A program made the position numbers and the translations under genes. Below the pieces are notes generated by a model, which saw only the letters and a list, made by a program, of their open reading frames with translations, made no database searches and had not been told where the DNA came from. 64,000 nt of DNA, taken from contig NC_067207.1 in NCBI RefSeq assembly GCF_026262505.1, positions 372,001 through 436,000 of the forward strand, written 5' to 3'. Positions within the stretch are counted from its first letter, which is position 1; each line of letters begins with the position of its first letter. Source of the DNA: Trichomonas vaginalis G3 (Eukaryota > Parabasalia > Trichomonadida > Trichomonadidae). Of the stretch, positions 33,448 through 46,800 are shown one piece after another.

Positions 33448-34545
33448 ATGGCAAAAATATTTTACGGGCGTGACATTGTCCCAATTAAATTGTGTATCAT
33501 TCAAATAATAATATTTTCAATAGGTTTGCTAAATTTTTTCCATATTTTTCTTATATTCATGAAAGTGTTGATGAGTTCGAATATATTGAATCAATTGCAT
33601 TCAACATATAACTTATTTTATCAAAAGCAGATTCATGACAGAATTTATTCATTAGATCTATTAAAAGAGAAGATTGTTCTTATTGAAGGCCGTCTTAAAT
33701 CAGAATCAGCAACATACACACAGAAATGCCATGAAGTCGACGAATTGAAGAAAACATTGTTGTCCGAAGTTGAAAAACAGAAGAAATTGATGGACAAATC
33801 GAAACATTCCGTTTATTTACGAACGGAATGTCGAAATCTTGAGAAAGGAATCCTTTTCCAACAAGGTCGTGTTCGTGCTCTTGAAGATGAACTTGAAACG
33901 CCGATGAATATCCACAGATGGCGTTTCTTAGAAGCATCGAATCCAGAACTTCTTAATCTCCTCAAGATGACACAAGAACTCCGAAACAAACTTATGGAAC
34001 GTCTTTATCGAATCGACAAACTTAAAGTTCTTCGTGAAGAACGTCGTAAACTTCTTGTTCGCGAACAAAGGAAAGTTGGAAGTCAAACGAAAGATGACGG
34101 TGATGAAGAAATTAGAATTCTTGAAGAACAGCTCGAAATGAAGACGAAACAACTTCAAGAGATCGAAACAGAGCTGTTTGATCGCTCAAGTAACATCGAT
34201 GAACTTAAGAAGAGTGTTGAAGAAGTTCGTGGTGAACTCAATTACACTAAATCATCATATTTCATGGAGAAGAAGAAAGTCCACGAGATGAGGTCATCAA
34301 CACAGTCAAAAACAGAAGAAATAGCAGGAAACACAGCCAAGTTCATTGGCGGTGGATTCCCAGTCAGTTCAGTTCCTTCAACAGCACAATCTATCTCTGC
34401 AATCGAAGGGAACAAGATAAACAAAGCAATCGTAATTCCGAAAGTAACAAATTCTCGTCCTTCGAAAGTTTTACCTAAAGGATGGAATCCATCACGACAA
34501 GCACTCAAACCTTTCTTACCAACTGTCTCCGAACTTCGTGCTTAA
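33448..34545 (+). CDS. CFAP58 C-terminal fragment with leader (inverted unit 1)
   Basis: Open 365-codon frame, same protein as 5704-6801, now on the plus strand. Confidence 0.75.
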   Translation: MAKIFYGRDIVPIKLCIIQIIIFSIGLLNFFHIFLIFMKVLMSSNILNQLHSTYNLFYQKQIHDRIYSLDLLKEKIVLIEGRLKSESATYTQKCHEVDELKKTLLSEVEKQKKLMDKSKHSVYLRTECRNLEKGILFQQGRVRALEDELETPMNIHRWRFLEASNPELLNLLKMTQELRNKLMERLYRIDKLKVLREERRKLLVREQRKVGSQTKDDGDEEIRILEEQLEMKTKQLQEIETELFDRSSNIDELKKSVEEVRGELNYTKSSYFMEKKKVHEMRSSTQSKTEEIAGNTAKFIGGGFPVSSVPSTAQSISAIEGNKINKAIVIPKVTNSRPSKVLPKGWNPSRQALKPFLPTVSELRA

Positions 34546-34672
34546 TTATTTCTATTTCTATATTGTTTTTTTTTATTTGTTATTTTATAAATTGTTTGAT
34601 TTACTTTATTTAATATTAAGAATTCATTTGAAGTTAAAAAAATTTCATACACTCTCAAAACTAATAAACGCC

Positions 34673-34930
34673 TATTTTTAAATCCTGCAAATCCAGATAC
34701 AATGAAATTTCTATGCATTTATTGCTTGCGATGTTATTTTTCTTAATTAGTATTTCACAATATCCAATTAGAAATGTATTGCTTCCTTTTGGTTTGTTTT
34801 CTCCTCATTTAAAAATTGAAAAATTAAAAGCAAAGTTTTTATAAAAAAGAAAAGATTTAACAGCTTAAATAATTTGTTTTGCCGTTGAACAGAATAACGA
34901 CTTTTGTCGACATAATACTGCCATTTATAT
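34673..34930 (-). pseudogene. Beta-helix-like gene copy 2, 5' part (inverted unit 1)
   Basis: Long T-run version, as unit 3. Confidence 0.5.
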
Positions 34931-35968
34931 CTATACTTTGCGTGAAAATAATCCTGCAGTTGCAGTTTTTGCAAACTTTGAAAGAAAAATCGATTTAAGG
35001 GAGATTATTCTATGAGAAACTATTGAGCAGTTTTCATTAAATATATGAGTAAACGTATTAAAATCGTAACCTTCTTTTATATTCTTAAATATAACAGTTC
35101 CTGATCCTGTGGTTGAATTAGAGTCAACATATGAATCTGAAATAGTCGAATTATAACCATCTATATCTTGCCCAAACATGTATTTTGCAGTGTTATTTAA
35201 AAATATGCAGTGATCTAAATTAGTTTTGGATATACAATAAAATAGAACTTGGTTTTTATCTGCTCCACATTTATTTCCAATAATATTACAATACGAAACT
35301 GTATGAGTTAATGAATAATCTGAAGAGGAAAATAAAAGCGAAAAACTTTCAATTTGAGCGTTTTCTCTAAATGTTGAAAAATTATATGTACCCGAATTTC
35401 CTAAAAGTCCAATAGTTATTGATGAATACATTTGTTGTTTGTGATGTTGTTATTATCAAAACATATATCGCCAAAAGAAATACCAAATGTGTAACTTCCT
35501 TTTTCTTCATTTTCTCCACATTTAAGAACAGAAACTTCAATTGCATAGTTTTTATTAGAAAGGTATTGCTTAGCAGCTTGAGCAAATGCCATAGCTTGCT
35601 CTGCTATTGACGCATAATAACATGTTCGATGTTGGACGAACTCTCCATCTGCTTGGCAGTTATAATAAACAGACCCTCCACCATATTCTGTGGTGGAACT
35701 ACAATTGGTAAATACTGTTTCTTCAAGTAATGTACACACTTTATTAGTTCTTTGAATGCAAATTGCGCCAGTTTCTTTGCATTCTTTATAGAAACAAAGT
35801 AAAACATAATAATTATTGATACTGCTATTATCAAATAATACGGTCCCATTTTGTATATAGTCACATTTATCTTTACTACCAAAATATTGATCCCAGCTGG
35901 ACTTTTTTGCATTTTTCAAATTTAATATGTGCATTTAAATATGCCGAAGATTGATTAGGTTTAATCAT
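34931..35968 (-). pseudogene. Beta-helix-like gene copy 1 (inverted unit 1)
   Basis: Same breaks as unit 1. Confidence 0.7.
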
Positions 35969-36776
35969 CTAGTAATGAATATTATTCTTCTCTTTGTTCT
36001 GTATCATAAAGTTCATCACTGCAAGATTTGTCTGTATTTTGTCGCATAATAAAGTCGTAAAAATATTTTTACGGGTGTGAACTATCCAAAGAAAAAGAAT
36101 TTCCAATTTAAACTGTGACATCGCTAATGATCGAAAAATTAACAATTTTAATAAGGATCTAATTTGTAGAAATAACAACAAGAACCTCCAAAATCCAAAA
36201 TACAAAGGGACGAACTTTAAATTGAATGGTCAATTTAAAGCAAGTATTCAATTTTTTGGTCAATTTAAAGCAATGAATGAGAAAAACTTTGAGCTTAGGG
36301 CTAATGAAGGTTTTTACAACGTAGATAGATAGACAAATGTATATGTCATCATTCCTATGAGTATGGTAGATTTCTATAAAAAGTGAGTGCAATATCACAT
36401 TGCATTTCGAAACATGAGAGAAATAAGCATATATATACGTTATTACATATATATCTATATGCTATTCTATATTATTACAATGTTAAAATAAGAAAAGCTC
36501 TAAGAGTCTCATTTGAAATATAATCTATGTTATTTTTATATAACAATTATCAATGAGAATGTAAATTATATTTGATTAGACGATAAATGATGAATAGACT
36601 TAATTATTTATGATTAGACATGTGTGAATAGAAAAATTTGTTAACATTTATGAAGATAATGTGTTTTGATTGAGATTACATTTGTGCTTAGTGGGATATT
36701 GCTATTATATTGCATTTATATGTGTAAATTAGGAAAACTCGCACTTTTTCACTTGAATGTGATTCATTGAATTTTA

Positions 36777-36959
36777 ATTCAAGAAAGGAGTTTACAAATG
36801 CAGAGTATTGTTCCTTTACCCTGCATTTGTAAACTCCTTTCTCGAATAGCTTGCACTTTTTCACTTGAATGTGATTCATTGAATTTCAATTCAAGAAAGG
36901 AGTTTACAAATGCAGAGTATTGTTCCTTTACCCTGCATTTGTAAACTCCTTTCTTGAAT
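36777..36959. repeat. 112-bp hairpin repeat, 2 copies (E7)
   Basis: Inverted copy of 3291-3473. Confidence 0.95.
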
Positions 36960-37256
36960 ATCTTCATTTCTTTTAATTATAAAGATCACATTCTGTATAA
37001 AACTCCTCAAATATCCTCAATTTCCCATTACAATAATAAATAACCATTTTCTATATTTCTTAAATTTCTCTAATCCTTAATTTTCTTATCAAATTTGTTA
37101 TTTTTTCAATAATTTTTAAAATTTTCTAATATTTTTTGGAAATTTTTATTTAATTTTGTGAGAAATTTATTCAATTCTTATTATATAATAATATTATTCA
37201 AAAATATTGTTGTAATTTTTCAGTGATTACGATAATTTTTAATTCAATTTTTAATC

Positions 37257-38572
37257 GAATGTTTTGATGGGACGAGCTTACTGAGCATTGGCTCATCCCA
37301 TCAAAACATTCCATTCAAAACTCTGGCCTTCATCGAGGCCAGAGCTCACAATTCATCTCCTCAGAGCCAAGTTCCTCGACGGTCGTCCTCATTAGGCACG
37401 ATCCGAGAGGAACTTGGCTCTTCATTAAAATCACAAGCTCTGGCCATTGCTAAGGCCAGAGCTTCGCAAACCATCCTCGGGGCCGGTTTCCTCAAAGACC
37501 GCCCTGATTCAGGGCGGCCGGAGAGGAATCCAGCTCCGAGAGAGTGCCCATACGAAGCTCTGGCCTTAGCAGTGGCCAGGGCTTTCAAAAACAATCCTCA
37601 GGGCCGAGTTTTGCGATGATCGTCGATCATGTCGACAGTCTCGCAAGAACTCGGCCCTGAAAGACATACAGATACATGCTCTGGCCCCAGCAAAGACCAG
37701 GGCTTCGTTTTAAATACCCAGGGCCGGCTTTCTCAAATGCAGCCCTTATCCCGGGCGGCAGGAGCGGAATCCGGCCTTGGGATACTTACCAAACGAAGCT
37801 CTGACCCTAGCAAAGGCCAGAGCCTACAAATGCAATCCTCAGGGCCGATTTTGAGGGAGATCGTCCACATCATTGACGATCTCCTCTCATTTCGGCCCTG
37901 AAAGAAAGAAATACACAGGCCCTGACCATAGCAAAGGCCAGGGCTTCGCTTTAAATCCATAGGGCCGGCTTTCTCAAATGCCGCCCTTATCCCAGGCGGC
38001 AGGAGCGAAAACCGGCCATGGGAATCCTACAATACCAAGCCCTGGCTCCTACTGAGGCCAGAGCCTGCAAAATTCATCCTCAGGGCCGAGTTTTGCGATG
38101 ATCATCCACATGATAGACATTCTCGCAGAAACTCGGCCCTGAAAGACGTAATATCACAGTCTCTGGCCTCAGTAGAGGCCAGAGCCTCGCTTACATTACT
38201 CAGGGCCGGCTTTCTCAAATGCCGTCCTGATCTATGGCGGCAGGAGAGAAATCCGGCCCTGGGAAGCATGAAATACGAAGATCTGGCCTTATAAGAGGCC
38301 AGAATCTGCAAATACTCCCTTCTCTACAGATTATGATCCAATGTAACACAGAAAGCCTAGAAGGAAGCCCTTTCTCAAGGTTAAGACTTCCTTCCTGGCT
38401 TTCTGATACTGGATGGAGTGGAGTTTGGCTTCCATTGCAACTCCTTCCAGGAAGATCAAATGATTACACAAAAGTCATGGCAATTGTATTCTAACACTAT
38501 AAATACAATTGCCATGGCCTACAATTGCGAGTGCCTGCTGCTTCAGCAGAGATTTGCAGCAGACACTCGCAA
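37257..38572. repeat. Hairpin array in E7
   Basis: Reverse complement of the E2 form of the array. Confidence 0.9.
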
Positions 38573-39101
38573 TGTTAACCAAAATTCGTCTGAAAGTTAG
38601 AAGATGGGCTTTTTCTCAAGGTCAAAGTCCATTTCCTAACCTTCTTATATTATTTATTATTAAAATAACCATTTTGACAGATTATTATTTTTTATCCCGG
38701 CATCATCAGCTTGTCATTCTAAGCTTATCATTTTCAGCTTATACTTATAAATTCTAAAACAGTGATTATTGAATTCACGGAATAGAACACCACATTAAGA
38801 AATATTATTTACTAACTTTTTCAATAATTAAAAAATATCAATGATACTTAAGTGTCATCACATACAACACATTCTTATGATCATCATAATATATATTATA
38901 GAATATTGCATAATAATCCAAATTCAATTTCAATATTAAAGTGTACTATCCATTATCTCTTAACATCATAACATACTCAACGAGTACTGATCATATGCTA
39001 TTGATCAAGCCTTTAAAACAAACTACATATAAGATTGCTTTAAATTGACCAAAAAATTGAATACTTGCTTTAAATTGACCGTTCAATTTAAAGTTCGTCC
39101 C

Positions 39102-39505
39102 AAAATACAAACTTCTCCAAAATGAAAAACTATACACTATTTTTTACATTTATCTATTTAAAATGTCAGTTTATTACTTGACAAAACACAATATTTGGTA
39201 AATTTTTAAATTTGGTCAAAGCACCCAATGAGCTCATTTCGATTTTCTCCAAGGAGAAGAGGAGAAACTAATCAATTTTGAATATGTGGGGAAGACAGAC
39301 TAATTCAATTTCTCCATGAAGATTGAGAAATGGAAAAGCTTTGGAGACGGATATTGCATTCTCTTAAAAATGTATAGGGTATTCTTATTGACTTGCAATT
39401 TAATTGTTCACTGACAAAAATTTTCTTTTTATTTAAGTATCTGAATCAAATGCAAACATATCATTAAAAATATCTTAAGATATTAATTAATGATGGCGTA
39501 TTTTT
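39102..39505. other. Spacer (inverted unit 2)
   Basis: Same as 32781-33184. Confidence 0.7.
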
Positions 39506-39754
39506 TTACTTTTTTGATGGAACTAATCCTGCAGAAGCAGTTTTTACAAATGTAGAAAGATATGAAAAATTATAAGTGATAATTTTTCCAGAATTTATTG
39601 AACAATTTTCATTAAATAAATGATTAAAAGTGTTAAAAAATGAGTTTATTGTTAGATTATTAAATATAACAAGTCCATTTGTTGAATTTGAATCAACATA
39701 TGAATCTGAGATAGTCAAAGTGTAGCCTTCCCCTTTGTTCTGATTTTTGTTCAT
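39506..39754 (-). pseudogene. Beta-helix-like gene copy 2, 3' part (inverted unit 2)
   Basis: Open 82-codon frame. Confidence 0.65.
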
Positions 39755-39768
39755 TTTTTAACATTATT

Positions 39769-40866
39769 ATGGCAAAAATATTTTACGGGCGTGACATTGT
39801 CCCAATTAAATTGTGTATCATTCAAATAATAATATTTTCAATAGGTTTGCTAAATTTTTTCCATATTTTTCTTATATTCATGAAAGTGTTGATGAGTTCG
39901 AATATATTGAATCAATTGCATTCAACATATAACTTATTTTATCAAAAGCAGATTCATGACAGAATTTATTCATTAGATCTATTAAAAGAGAAGATTGTTC
40001 TTATTGAAGGCCGTCTTAAATCAGAATCAGCAACATACACACAGAAATGCCATGAAGTCGACGAATTGAAGAAAACATTGTTGTCCGAAGTTGAAAAACA
40101 GAAGAAATTGATGGACAAATCGAAACATTCCGTTTATTTACGAACGGAATGTCGAAATCTTGAGAAAGGAATCCTTTTCCAACAAGGTCGTGTTCGTGCT
40201 CTTGAAGATGAACTTGAAACGCCGATGAATATCCACAGATGGCGTTTCTTAGAAGCATCGAATCCAGAACTTCTTAATCTCCTCAAGATGACACAAGAAC
40301 TCCGAAACAAACTTATGGAACGTCTTTATCGAATCGACAAACTTAAAGTTCTTCGTGAAGAACGTCGTAAACTTCTTGTTCGCGAACAAAGGAAAGTTGG
40401 AAGTCAAACGAAAGATGACGGTGATGAAGAAATTAGAATTCTTGAAGAACAGCTCGAAATGAAGACGAAACAACTTCAAGAGATCGAAACAGAGCTGTTT
40501 GATCGCTCAAGTAACATCGATGAACTTAAGAAGAGTGTTGAAGAAGTTCGTGGTGAACTCAATTACACTAAATCATCATATTTCATGGAGAAGAAGAAAG
40601 TCCACGAGATGAGGTCATCAACACAGTCAAAAACAGAAGAAATAGCAGGAAACACAGCCAAGTTCATTGGCGGTGGATTCCCAGTCAGTTCAGTTCCTTC
40701 AACAGCACAATCTATCTCTGCAATCGAAGGGAACAAGATAAACAAAGCAATCGTAATTCCGAAAGTAACAAATTCTCGTCCTTCGAAAGTTTTACCTAAA
40801 GGATGGAATCCATCACGACAAGCACTCAAACCTTTCTTACCAACTGTCTCCGAACTTCGTGCTTAA
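39769..40866 (+). CDS. CFAP58 C-terminal fragment with leader (inverted unit 2)
   Basis: Open 365-codon frame, identical protein. Confidence 0.75.
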   Translation: MAKIFYGRDIVPIKLCIIQIIIFSIGLLNFFHIFLIFMKVLMSSNILNQLHSTYNLFYQKQIHDRIYSLDLLKEKIVLIEGRLKSESATYTQKCHEVDELKKTLLSEVEKQKKLMDKSKHSVYLRTECRNLEKGILFQQGRVRALEDELETPMNIHRWRFLEASNPELLNLLKMTQELRNKLMERLYRIDKLKVLREERRKLLVREQRKVGSQTKDDGDEEIRILEEQLEMKTKQLQEIETELFDRSSNIDELKKSVEEVRGELNYTKSSYFMEKKKVHEMRSSTQSKTEEIAGNTAKFIGGGFPVSSVPSTAQSISAIEGNKINKAIVIPKVTNSRPSKVLPKGWNPSRQALKPFLPTVSELRA

Positions 40867-40993
40867 TTATTTCTATTTCTATATTGTTTTTTTTTATTTG
40901 TTATTTTATAAATTGTTTGATTTACTTTATTTAATATTAAGAATTCATTTGAAGTTAAAAAAATTTCATACACTCTCAAAACTAATAAACGCC

Positions 40994-41251
40994 TATTTTT
41001 AAATCCTGCAAATCCAGATACAATGAAATTTCTATGCATTTATTGCTTGCGATGTTATTTTTCTTAATTAGTATTTCACAATATCCAATTAGAAATGTAT
41101 TGCTTCCTTTTGGTTTGTTTTCTCCTCATTTAAAAATTGAAAAATTAAAAGCAAAGTTTTTATAAAAAAGAAAAGATTTAACAGCTTAAATAATTTGTTT
41201 TGCCGTTGAACAGAATAACGACTTTTGTCGACATAATACTGCCATTTATAT
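40994..41251 (-). pseudogene. Beta-helix-like gene copy 2, 5' part (inverted unit 2)
   Basis: As inverted unit 1. Confidence 0.5.
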
Positions 41252-42289
41252 CTATACTTTGCGTGAAAATAATCCTGCAGTTGCAGTTTTTGCAAACTTT
41301 GAAAGAAAAATCGATTTAAGGGAGATTATTCTATGAGAAACTATTGAGCAGTTTTCATTAAATATATGAGTAAACGTATTAAAATCGTAACCTTCTTTTA
41401 TATTCTTAAATATAACAGTTCCTGATCCTGTGGTTGAATTAGAGTCAACATATGAATCTGAAATAGTCGAATTATAACCATCTATATCTTGCCCAAACAT
41501 GTATTTTGCAGTGTTATTTAAAAATATGCAGTGATCTAAATTAGTTTTGGATATACAATAAAATAGAACTTGGTTTTTATCTGCTCCACATTTATTTCCA
41601 ATAATATTACAATACGAAACTGTATGAGTTAATGAATAATCTGAAGAGGAAAATAAAAGCGAAAAACTTTCAATTTGAGCGTTTTCTCTAAATGTTGAAA
41701 AATTATATGTACCCGAATTTCCTAAAAGTCCAATAGTTATTGATGAATACATTTGTTGTTTGTGATGTTGTTATTATCAAAACATATATCGCCAAAAGAA
41801 ATACCAAATGTGTAACTTCCTTTTTCTTCATTTTCTCCACATTTAAGAACAGAAACTTCAATTGCATAGTTTTTATTAGAAAGGTATTGCTTAGCAGCTT
41901 GAGCAAATGCCATAGCTTGCTCTGCTATTGACGCATAATAACATGTTCGATGTTGGACGAACTCTCCATCTGCTTGGCAGTTATAATAAACAGACCCTCC
42001 ACCATATTCTGTGGTGGAACTACAATTGGTAAATACTGTTTCTTCAAGTAATGTACACACTTTATTAGTTCTTTGAATGCAAATTGCGCCAGTTTCTTTG
42101 CATTCTTTATAGAAACAAAGTAAAACATAATAATTATTGATACTGCTATTATCAAATAATACGGTCCCATTTTGTATATAGTCACATTTATCTTTACTAC
42201 CAAAATATTGATCCCAGCTGGACTTTTTTGCATTTTTCAAATTTAATATGTGCATTTAAATATGCCGAAGATTGATTAGGTTTAATCAT
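41252..42289 (-). pseudogene. Beta-helix-like gene copy 1 (inverted unit 2)
   Basis: As inverted unit 1. Confidence 0.7.
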
Positions 42290-43097
42290 CTAGTAATGAA
42301 TATTATTCTTCTCTTTGTTCTGTATCATAAAGTTCATCACTGCAAGATTTGTCTGTATTTTGTCGCATAATAAAGTCGTAAAAATATTTTTACGGGTGTG
42401 AACTATCCAAAGAAAAAGAATTTCCAATTTAAACTGTGACATCGCTAATGATCGAAAAATTAACAATTTTAATAAGGATCTAATTTGTAGAAATAACAAC
42501 AAGAACCTCCAAAATCCAAAATACAAAGGGACGAACTTTAAATTGAATGGTCAATTTAAAGCAAGTATTCAATTTTTTGGTCAATTTAAAGCAATGAATG
42601 AGAAAAACTTTGAGCTTAGGGCTAATGAAGGTTTTTACAACGTAGATAGATAGACAAATGTATATGTCATCATTCCTATGAGTATGGTAGATTTCTATAA
42701 AAAGTGAGTGCAATATCACATTGCATTTCGAAACATGAGAGAAATAAGCATATATATACGTTATTACATATATATCTATATGCTATTCTATATTATTACA
42801 ATGTTAAAATAAGAAAAGCTCTAAGAGTCTCATTTGAAATATAATCTATGTTATTTTTATATAACAATTATCAATGAGAATGTAAATTATATTTGATTAG
42901 ACGATAAATGATGAATAGACTTAATTATTTATGATTAGACATGTGTGAATAGAAAAATTTGTTAACATTTATGAAGATAATGTGTTTTGATTGAGATTAC
43001 ATTTGTGCTTAGTGGGATATTGCTATTATATTGCATTTATATGTGTAAATTAGGAAAACTCGCACTTTTTCACTTGAATGTGATTCATTGAATTTTA

Positions 43098-43280
43098 ATT
43101 CAAGAAAGGAGTTTACAAATGCAGAGTATTGTTCCTTTACCCTGCATTTGTAAACTCCTTTCTCGAATAGCTTGCACTTTTTCACTTGAATGTGATTCAT
43201 TGAATTTCAATTCAAGAAAGGAGTTTACAAATGCAGAGTATTGTTCCTTTACCCTGCATTTGTAAACTCCTTTCTTGAAT
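43098..43280. repeat. 112-bp hairpin repeat, 2 copies (E8)
   Basis: Inverted copy of 3291-3473. Confidence 0.95.
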
Positions 43281-43577
43281 ATCTTCATTTCTTTTAATTA
43301 TAAAGATCACATTCTGTATAAAACTCCTCAAATATCCTCAATTTCCCATTACAATAATAAATAACCATTTTCTATATTTCTTAAATTTCTCTAATCCTTA
43401 ATTTTCTTATCAAATTTGTTATTTTTTCAATAATTTTTAAAATTTTCTAATATTTTTTGGAAATTTTTATTTAATTTTGTGAGAAATTTATTCAATTCTT
43501 ATTATATAATAATATTATTCAAAAATATTGTTGTAATTTTTCAGTGATTACGATAATTTTTAATTCAATTTTTAATC

Positions 43578-44893
43578 GAATGTTTTGATGGGACGAGCTT
43601 ACTGAGCATTGGCTCATCCCATCAAAACATTCCATTCAAAACTCTGGCCTTCATCGAGGCCAGAGCTCACAATTCATCTCCTCAGAGCCAAGTTCCTCGA
43701 CGGTCGTCCTCATTAGGCACGATCCGAGAGGAACTTGGCTCTTCATTAAAATCACAAGCTCTGGCCATTGCTAAGGCCAGAGCTTCGCAAACCATCCTCG
43801 GGGCCGGTTTCCTCAAAGACCGCCCTGATTCAGGGCGGCCGGAGAGGAATCCAGCTCCGAGAGAGTGCCCATACGAAGCTCTGGCCTTAGCAGTGGCCAG
43901 GGCTTTCAAAAACAATCCTCAGGGCCGAGTTTTGCGATGATCGTCGATCATGTCGACAGTCTCGCAAGAACTCGGCCCTGAAAGACATACAGATACATGC
44001 TCTGGCCCCAGCAAAGACCAGGGCTTCGTTTTAAATACCCAGGGCCGGCTTTCTCAAATGCAGCCCTTATCCCGGGCGGCAGGAGCGGAATCCGGCCTTG
44101 GGATACTTACCAAACGAAGCTCTGACCCTAGCAAAGGCCAGAGCCTACAAATGCAATCCTCAGGGCCGATTTTGAGGGAGATCGTCCACATCATTGACGA
44201 TCTCCTCTCATTTCGGCCCTGAAAGAAAGAAATACACAGGCCCTGACCATAGCAAAGGCCAGGGCTTCGCTTTAAATCCATAGGGCCGGCTTTCTCAAAT
44301 GCCGCCCTTATCCCAGGCGGCAGGAGCGAAAACCGGCCATGGGAATCCTACAATACCAAGCCCTGGCTCCTACTGAGGCCAGAGCCTGCAAAATTCATCC
44401 TCAGGGCCGAGTTTTGCGATGATCATCCACATGATAGACATTCTCGCAGAAACTCGGCCCTGAAAGACGTAATATCACAGTCTCTGGCCTCAGTAGAGGC
44501 CAGAGCCTCGCTTACATTACTCAGGGCCGGCTTTCTCAAATGCCGTCCTGATCTATGGCGGCAGGAGAGAAATCCGGCCCTGGGAAGCATGAAATACGAA
44601 GATCTGGCCTTATAAGAGGCCAGAATCTGCAAATACTCCCTTCTCTACAGATTATGATCCAATGTAACACAGAAAGCCTAGAAGGAAGCCCTTTCTCAAG
44701 GTTAAGACTTCCTTCCTGGCTTTCTGATACTGGATGGAGTGGAGTTTGGCTTCCATTGCAACTCCTTCCAGGAAGATCAAATGATTACACAAAAGTCATG
44801 GCAATTGTATTCTAACACTATAAATACAATTGCCATGGCCTACAATTGCGAGTGCCTGCTGCTTCAGCAGAGATTTGCAGCAGACACTCGCAA
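43578..44893. repeat. Hairpin array in E8
   Basis: Same as E7. Confidence 0.9.
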
Positions 44894-45762
44894 TGTTAAC
44901 CAAAATTCGTCTGAAAGTTAGAAGATGGGCTTTTTCTCAAGGTCAAAGTCCATTTCCTAACCTTCTTATATTATTTATTATTAAAATAACCATTTTGACA
45001 GATTATTATTTTTTATCCCGGCATCATCAGCTTGTCATTCTAAGCTTATCATTTTCAGCTTATACTTATAAATTCTAAAACAGTGATTATTGAATTCACG
45101 GAATTACACACTACATTAAGCAAATTATTATACTAATTTTTCAATAATTAAAAAATATCAATGATACTTAAGTGTCATCACATACAACACATTCTTATGA
45201 TCATCATAATATATATTATAGAATATTGCATAATAATCCAAATTCAATTTCAATATTAAAGTGTACTATCCATTATCTCTTAACATCATAACATACTCAA
45301 CGAGTACTGATCATATGCTATTGATCAAGCCTTTAAAACAAACTACATATAAGATTGCTTTAAATTGACCAAAAAATTGAATACTTGCTTTAAATTGACC
45401 GTTCAATTTAAAGTTCGTCCCAAAATACAAACTTCTCCAAAATGAAAAACTATACACTATTTTTTACATTTATCTATTTAAAATGTCAGTTTATTACTTG
45501 ACAAAACACATATTTGGTAAATTTTTAAATTTGGTCAAAGCACCCAATGAGCTCATTTCGATTTTCTCCAAGGAGAAGAGAGAAACTAATCAATTTTGAA
45601 TATGTGGGGAAGACAGACTAATTCAATTTCTCCATGAAGATTGAGAAATGGAAAAGCTTTGGAGACGGATATTGCATTCTCTTAAAATGTATAGGGTATT
45701 CTTATTGACTTGCAATTTAATTGTTTCACTGACAAAAATTTTCTTTTATTTAAGTATCTGAA

Positions 45763-46454
45763 TGAAAGCGCCAGCAACACTCGGCGCAATGTAACCAAAA
45801 TTCGTCGATGGAAAGTTAGAAGAATGCTGGCCTTTTCTATCAGGTCAAATCCATTTCCGTAACCTTCTTAATATTTTTAATATATTTAAAATAACCGATT
45901 TGACAGCTTTGCTAATTTTTCCCGGCAATCATCAGCTTGTACATTCTAGCCCTTAATAAATTTTCCAGGCTTCATACATTATAAATTCTAAAATCAGTGA
46001 TTATATGAATTCAACGGCAAATAGACACCACATTAAGAAATTATAATTATCATACTGAACTTCTTTCTTACAAAATAAATTTAAAAAAGATCAATGAATA
46101 CTTATAGAAAAATCACTGCCAAAAAAAACAAAGCACGTAGTCATCACCAGCGTAGATACACATTGCTTTGATGATCCGATCAATAGATAATATATTATAT
46201 GAGAAATTATTTTGCAGCATAATAGCATCCTAAATTTCAATTGCAATATTTAAGTTTGATCTATTCCTTACGTCCATTATTCTTACGCTCATAACAGTAC
46301 TCAACGGTTAGTACTGATCATTATGCTATTGATCACCAGCCTTTTAAAACAAAACTAAGTATAATAGAAAAATCTGCTTTAACTGAGCCAAAGAAGATTG
46401 AGATCACAGACTGCTTTAAATTGAACCGCTTCCAATTGTGAAAGTTACGTTCCC
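45763..46454 (-). mobile_element. Noisy partial transposon left end
   Basis: The spacer of E8 jumps at about 45763 into element sequence matching 32235-32780, ending in a garbled GTTCGTCCC near 46444-46454. The jump has no counterpart in clean units. Confidence 0.6.
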
Positions 46455-46800
46455 AAGACATTAACAACACTTCTCCAAATGAAAAAAACTATACACTTTT
46501 TTACAATTTGTTTATTTGAAACGCTGTCAGTTTAGCTATAATTACATTGCACGAAAAACGAGAATATATTATTGGGTAAATTTTTAATGTGGTCAGAAGC
46601 ACCAATTCGAGAGCTCATTTCGATTTTCCTCAAGACCGTACTGATGAGCAAGTAGCTGAGTGAATAATATTCTCAATTACTTTGAAATAATGAATAGTGG
46701 CGGCAAGATGGACTTCGAGACACATAATCTTCGAGATCCTTCTACACGGATGTAACAAGATTCTAATGAGAAATTGCTGAGAAAATTGGGGAACGGATAA
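46455..46800. other. Noisy spacer copy
   Basis: Degraded match to 32790-33060. No gene. Confidence 0.5.

Larger units (their letters stand above)
36207..39101 (-). mobile_element. Hairpin-bearing DNA transposon (E7)
   Basis: Complete, 2,895 bp. Target duplications AAAATACAAA at 36197-36206 and 39102-39111. It has two hairpin repeats but also the extra base in the array seen in E2, so these two variants are not fully linked. Confidence 0.88.
42528..45421 (-). mobile_element. Hairpin-bearing DNA transposon (E8)
   Basis: Target duplications at 42518-42527 and 45422-45431. Clean up to about 45102; the last 320 bp show the first small differences, which become dense further right. Confidence 0.87.
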